Source of the DNA: Cytophagales bacterium
GTDB lineage: Bacteria; Bacteroidota; Bacteroidia; Cytophagales; Cyclobacteriaceae
Assembly (NCBI GenBank): GCA_024643485.1
Contig: JAHEMU010000136.1
Location: 1-7,171, forward strand
Direction of reading: 5' to 3'
DNA: 7,171 nt
The notes under the pieces were generated by a model. The model had not been told where the DNA came from. It did not search any database and saw only the letters and a list, made by a program, of their open reading frames with translations. The translations under genes and the position numbers were made by a program. How positions within the stretch are numbered: position 1 is the first letter of the stretch; every line of letters begins with the position of its first letter. Of this stretch, positions 4,360-7,171 are shown piece by piece.

Positions 4360-6492
4360 CTATCCCCAAACCAATTCCAAATCAATGATGCGTTTATCTA
4401 TGTCAGTATGTTTTACTCGTACCTTTATGTCATCGCCCAAGGTATAGGTATTACGCGTCATGGAGCCAACCACCCGATAATTCCGTTCATCAAATTCATA
4501 AAAATCGTCTTTCAAATCGGTAAGTCGAATCATGCCTTCACAAGCCGTTTCGCGAACCTCTACATAGATTCCCCATTCAGTCACCCCACTAATTACTCCT
4601 TCAAAGTCTCGTCCCTTCATGGTTTCCATAAATTCGACTTGTTTGTATTTAATCGAGGCGCGTTCTGCTTCAGAAGCTCTTTTTTCCATATCGCTGCTGT
4701 GCTTACATTTCTTTTCGATTTCCTCTCGATCTTTGGACGTATTATTATCGAGATAATGTTGAAGCAGGCGATGCACCATCATATCCGGATACCGGCGTAT
4801 TGGCGAGGTGAAATGCGTATAGTGATCAAATGCGAGTCCAAAATGACCTTTTTCTTCTGTGGTATAAATCGCCTTTGCCATGGATCGGATAGCGAGTGTT
4901 TGCAACACATTTTCTTCTGGTTGCCCCTCTATTTCATGGAGCAGCATGTTGATTGAGTTTGAAAGCCCACCCTTTGCAACATCTAAATCGTGACCAAATC
5001 GTTTCGCGAACAATGCAAAATCGGCTATTTTCTCAGGATTAGGGTCGTCATGAGTCCTGTAAACAAATGTATCTTTGATTTTACCCTTTTGACGCTTAAA
5101 TACAAACGTTGCCACCATTTTATTAGCCAGCAACATAAACTCTTCGATTAATTTATGTGAATCGACACGGATTTTAGGGACCACTTCAATTGGAGTTCCT
5201 TTTTCATCGAGTCGAAATTTAACTTCCGTCGTTTCAAAGTTTACTGCACCTTTCTTAAAACGCTCTTCGCGCAACATTTTCGCCAGCTCGTTCAGGGTAA
5301 TTAATTCAGAAGCAAAGTCACCTTCACCGGTTTCGATGCCCTGCTGAGCCTCTTCATAAGTAAACCGTCGGTTGGAGTGAATAATAGTTCTGCCAAACCA
5401 TTGATTAAGGACTTTGGCTTTATCATTTATTTCAAATATCGCAGAAAATGTCAATTTATCTTCTTCAGGACGAAGGGAACAAAGGCCATTTGAAAGTCGT
5501 TCAGGAAGCATTGGAATGGTTCGATCTACCAGATAAACAGAGGTTGCCCGGTGGAAGGCCTCTTTTTCCAATTCCGATTTCGGCAGTACATAATGAGTTA
5601 CATCGGCAATATGAATTCCAATTTCATAATTTCCATTAGGTAAAACTTCTAGCGACAATGCATCGTCGAAATCTTTCGCGTCGAAGGGGTCGATAGTAAA
5701 AGTAAGAACTCCTCGCATGTCCCTTCTGTGTTTCGCCTCATCGCTGATATCATCAGAAATAGCATTCGCTTCATGTTCCACCTCTTGAGGAAATTCGAAA
5801 GGCAAATCATACTCGGCCATTATACTGTGAATCTCCGCATTGTGTTCACCCGCCTTTCCAAGCACTCTAATAACTTTACCCTGAGCGCTTTTTGAATCCG
5901 TTGGCCATTGAGTAATTTCAAAAATCACTTTGTCACCATTTTGAGCTTCATTCAGGCCATCTTCAGGGATAAAGAAATCCTCGTGGACTTTTTTATTATC
6001 CACTACTAGAAAGCCATAGTTTTTGGAAACCTCAACCCTGCCCACATAGTTTGTTTTGGCGCGCTTAACGATCTCTGTAATTCTACCTTCCTTTTTTCCC
6101 CCGTGTTTAGAAGAATAAACCGCTATTTTAACAATATCATCATGCAAAGCATGGAGCATATCTTTCGCCTTCACGTAGATATCCGGACCCTCCTCCATGA
6201 CTACATATGCGAATCGAGAACTAACATGGTCTACTCTACCTTGAGCTTCATCCGGCTTTCTTTTTGAAATATAATTACCTCTATGAACCTCAATTTTACC
6301 TGCCTTCACTAAGTTTGACAAAGCTACAGGCACTTGGTTATTCACAATTTTAGAATGAAATCCCAACCGTTTTATAACGCTTTTTAGTGTGAATGATTTG
6401 AGTGGACTATTATAGAGAAGTGCAATGATTTTACCTTCTAAGCTGGAAATACTCGTTTCAGCTTTTTGATTCCTTTTACGATTTTTTGCCAT
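4360..6492 (-). CDS. rnr: Ribonuclease R (RNB-family 3'-5' exoribonuclease)
   Basis: A 710-residue processive exoribonuclease for structured RNA, mRNA decay and rRNA quality control. Domain order: a basic N-terminus (AKNRKRNQK), a winged-helix domain at about 15-78, two cold-shock/OB domains at about 84-143 and 147-212, the RNB catalytic domain at about 255-580, and an S1 domain at about 626-708. The catalytic acid cluster is IDPFDAKDFDDA (Asp268, Asp274, Asp276, Asp277), and HFTSPIRRYPD near 560-570 is the second RNB signature. It ends right after S1, so it lacks the long basic C-terminal tail of the 813-residue E. coli enzyme. I choose the ATG at 6492; the TTG immediately before it (6495) would add one residue. 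It is on the same strand as the sulfide genes but appears separately transcribed and functionally unrelated to them. No clear terminator follows it. Confidence 0.96.
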   Translation of the reverse strand: MAKNRKRNQKAETSISSLEGKIIALLYNSPLKSFTLKSVIKRLGFHSKIVNNQVPVALSNLVKAGKIEVHRGNYISKRKPDEAQGRVDHVSSRFAYVVMEEGPDIYVKAKDMLHALHDDIVKIAVYSSKHGGKKEGRITEIVKRAKTNYVGRVEVSKNYGFLVVDNKKVHEDFFIPEDGLNEAQNGDKVIFEITQWPTDSKSAQGKVIRVLGKAGEHNAEIHSIMAEYDLPFEFPQEVEHEANAISDDISDEAKHRRDMRGVLTFTIDPFDAKDFDDALSLEVLPNGNYEIGIHIADVTHYVLPKSELEKEAFHRATSVYLVDRTIPMLPERLSNGLCSLRPEEDKLTFSAIFEINDKAKVLNQWFGRTIIHSNRRFTYEEAQQGIETGEGDFASELITLNELAKMLREERFKKGAVNFETTEVKFRLDEKGTPIEVVPKIRVDSHKLIEEFMLLANKMVATFVFKRQKGKIKDTFVYRTHDDPNPEKIADFALFAKRFGHDLDVAKGGLSNSINMLLHEIEGQPEENVLQTLAIRSMAKAIYTTEEKGHFGLAFDHYTHFTSPIRRYPDMMVHRLLQHYLDNNTSKDREEIEKKCKHSSDMEKRASEAERASIKYKQVEFMETMKGRDFEGVISGVTEWGIYVEVRETACEGMIRLTDLKDDFYEFDERNYRVVGSMTRNTYTLGDDIKVRVKHTDIDKRIIDLELVWG

Positions 6493-6565
6493 CAATACAA
6501 ATCTACGATATTCCGCGATAAGTCTTTATTTATTGCATATTAACTTACTGTTATAAAAGTGTTTT

Positions 6566-6585
6566 AAGGAAAGCCCAATTTCCTT
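6566..6585. repeat. Small inverted repeat in the rnr/MATE intergenic region
   Basis: AAGGAAA (6566-6572) and TTTCCTT (6579-6585) form a perfect 7-bp stem around a 6-base loop. It lies in the 224-base divergent gap 6493-6716, about 75 bases ahead of rnr and 130 ahead of the MATE gene. There is no T run, so it is not a terminator; it may be a leader hairpin or regulator site, or chance in A+T-rich DNA. Apart from this and the -7-like boxes I see no small gene or RNA in the gap. Confidence 0.35.
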
Positions 6586-6654
6586 GCCCACAATTCAAAA
6601 ACCCAATTTTTCAATCAATGTCAATTTTGAAGAAGAAAATAAACACTTATGTTT

Positions 6655-6662
6655 TATATTTG
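6655..6662 (+). promoter_or_regulatory. Possible -7 box for the MATE gene
   Basis: The plus strand reads TATATTTG, an exact TAnnTTTG match, with a predicted start near 6668 and a leader of about 50 bases. The nearest upstream TTTG (6626-6629) is 25 bases away instead of about 19, so the -33 element is poor. Support rests on the box and its position ahead of an otherwise promoterless divergent gene. Confidence 0.45.
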
Positions 6663-6716
6663 AGGTTCTAAGAAAGTCATTTTCAAACGCCGTCTCATTA
6701 ATTCGATATTCCAAGA

Positions 6717-7171
6717 ATGAATAAATTAACTCGGACCCTTCGGTTATTTTTTATTGCTGTCAAAGGCGAGGAAAAGGAATATCTATCCGGAAGCATAAAA
6801 AAGGCCATTTTTATGTTATCTGTACCGATGATTCTAGAGATGGTAATGGAGTCTCTTTTTGCCGTTGTGGATATTTATTTCGTAGGTAAGATTAGTGTAA
6901 ATGCGATTGCCACAGTAACGCTAACCGAATCGGTTATCATGATTTTATTTGCCATAGGAATTGGCATGAGTATGGCCGCTACTGCTTTTGTCTCGAGGCG
7001 TGTAGGAGAAAAAAATATCAGGGCTGCTTCACATTCGGCTGGACAAATAATTACTCTCAGTTTTATTATCGCCACGATATTCAGCATCACGGGAATTATT
7101 TTTGCGCCAGAGATATTGGCATTGATGGGGGGAGAGCCTGATCTGATTGCTGAAGGCCAAGGATACACCCG
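6717..7171 (+). CDS. MATE-family efflux transporter, N-terminal part (runs off the window)
   Basis: The first 151 codons of a multidrug and toxic compound extrusion (MatE) transporter, an inner-membrane cation-coupled exporter with normally 12 membrane helices in about 450 residues. After a short cytoplasmic N-terminus the first helix carries SVPMILEMVMESLFAVVD followed by IYFVGKIS (residues 35-60), a recognisable MATE signature. A second helix follows at about 67-90, the loop FVSRRVGEKN at 91-100, and a third helix at about 108-130. The ATG at 6717 is the only start after the in-frame TAA at 6699; no Shine-Dalgarno sequence is seen, as is usual in Bacteroidota. The reading frame is open to the right edge with no defect. 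It is transcribed away from rnr, and nothing in the window links it to sulfide metabolism. Substrate cannot be predicted. Confidence 0.92.
   Translation, partial: MNKLTRTLRLFFIAVKGEEKEYLSGSIKKAIFMLSVPMILEMVMESLFAVVDIYFVGKISVNAIATVTLTESVIMILFAIGIGMSMAATAFVSRRVGEKNIRAASHSAGQIITLSFIIATIFSITGIIFAPEILALMGGEPDLIAEGQGYT

Noticed and set aside
4408..4956. 182-codon open frame on the plus strand opposite rnr
   Set aside because: It lies wholly inside the strongly conserved RNase R gene, has no recognisable domain and no promoter. It is a shadow frame, as are the other plus-strand frames across 378-5639.
6498..6505. TAGATTTG on the minus strand, an exact -7 match five bases before the rnr ATG, hinting at a leaderless rnr message
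   Set aside because: No TTTG lies near the -33 position (TAAA is there), and the box would put the transcript start on the start codon itself. In A+T-rich DNA this can be chance, so I do not call it a promoter.
6875..7168. 97-codon minus-strand frame at the right edge
   Set aside because: It is antisense to the clear MATE coding frame and matches nothing recognisable.
1..7171. Insertion sequences, CRISPR arrays, phage genes, riboswitches or a defence system
   Set aside because: No transposase or integrase, no spaced direct repeats, no riboswitch-like leader and no defence-type domains were seen. The content is housekeeping plus sulfide metabolism.

Overview
The window looks like ordinary chromosome from a member of the Bacteroidota (Flavobacteriia or Cytophagia type). 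The grounds are an A+T-rich sequence, promoters of the TTTG-N19-TAnnTTTG type (clearest ahead of the tRNA gene), start codons without a Shine-Dalgarno sequence, a tRNA gene with no encoded CCA end, and protein types common in that phylum. I cannot name a genus from the sequence.

Layout, left to right. 1-190: a tRNA-His gene on the minus strand with its own promoter and a strong intrinsic terminator. 195-4261: five minus-strand genes forming a sulfide/persulfide oxidation cluster. In transcription order they are a CstB-like persulfide dioxygenase-rhodanese fusion, a thioredoxin, a type II sulfide:quinone oxidoreductase, and the two halves of a split YeeE/YedE (thiosulfate-transporter family) protein. 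4360-6492: ribonuclease R, same strand. 6493-6716: a divergent intergenic region. 6717 to the right edge: the first 151 codons of a MATE-family exporter on the plus strand. No stretch longer than about 225 bases lacks a gene.

How the genes fit together (inference from families). SQR oxidises H2S at the membrane, passes electrons to quinone and hands the sulfane sulfur to a thiol. The CstB-like enzyme oxidises the resulting persulfide and, with its rhodanese domain, can make thiosulfate. Thioredoxin is a plausible sulfane-sulfur acceptor or persulfide reductase. The split YeeE/YedE pair would move thiosulfate or a related sulfur species across the membrane.

The most notable new observation is regulatory. 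The cluster appears to be two transcription units (fusion-trx and sqr-yeeE-yedE). Each is preceded by the same 12-mer GGTTGTGTAACC inside a Crp/Fnr-like inverted repeat, at exactly the same distance from a -7-like box. This suggests one unlinked activator switching on both halves of the pathway. Second, the tRNA-His gene has two adjacent U-U mismatches in its acceptor stem, which is odd for a functional tRNA.
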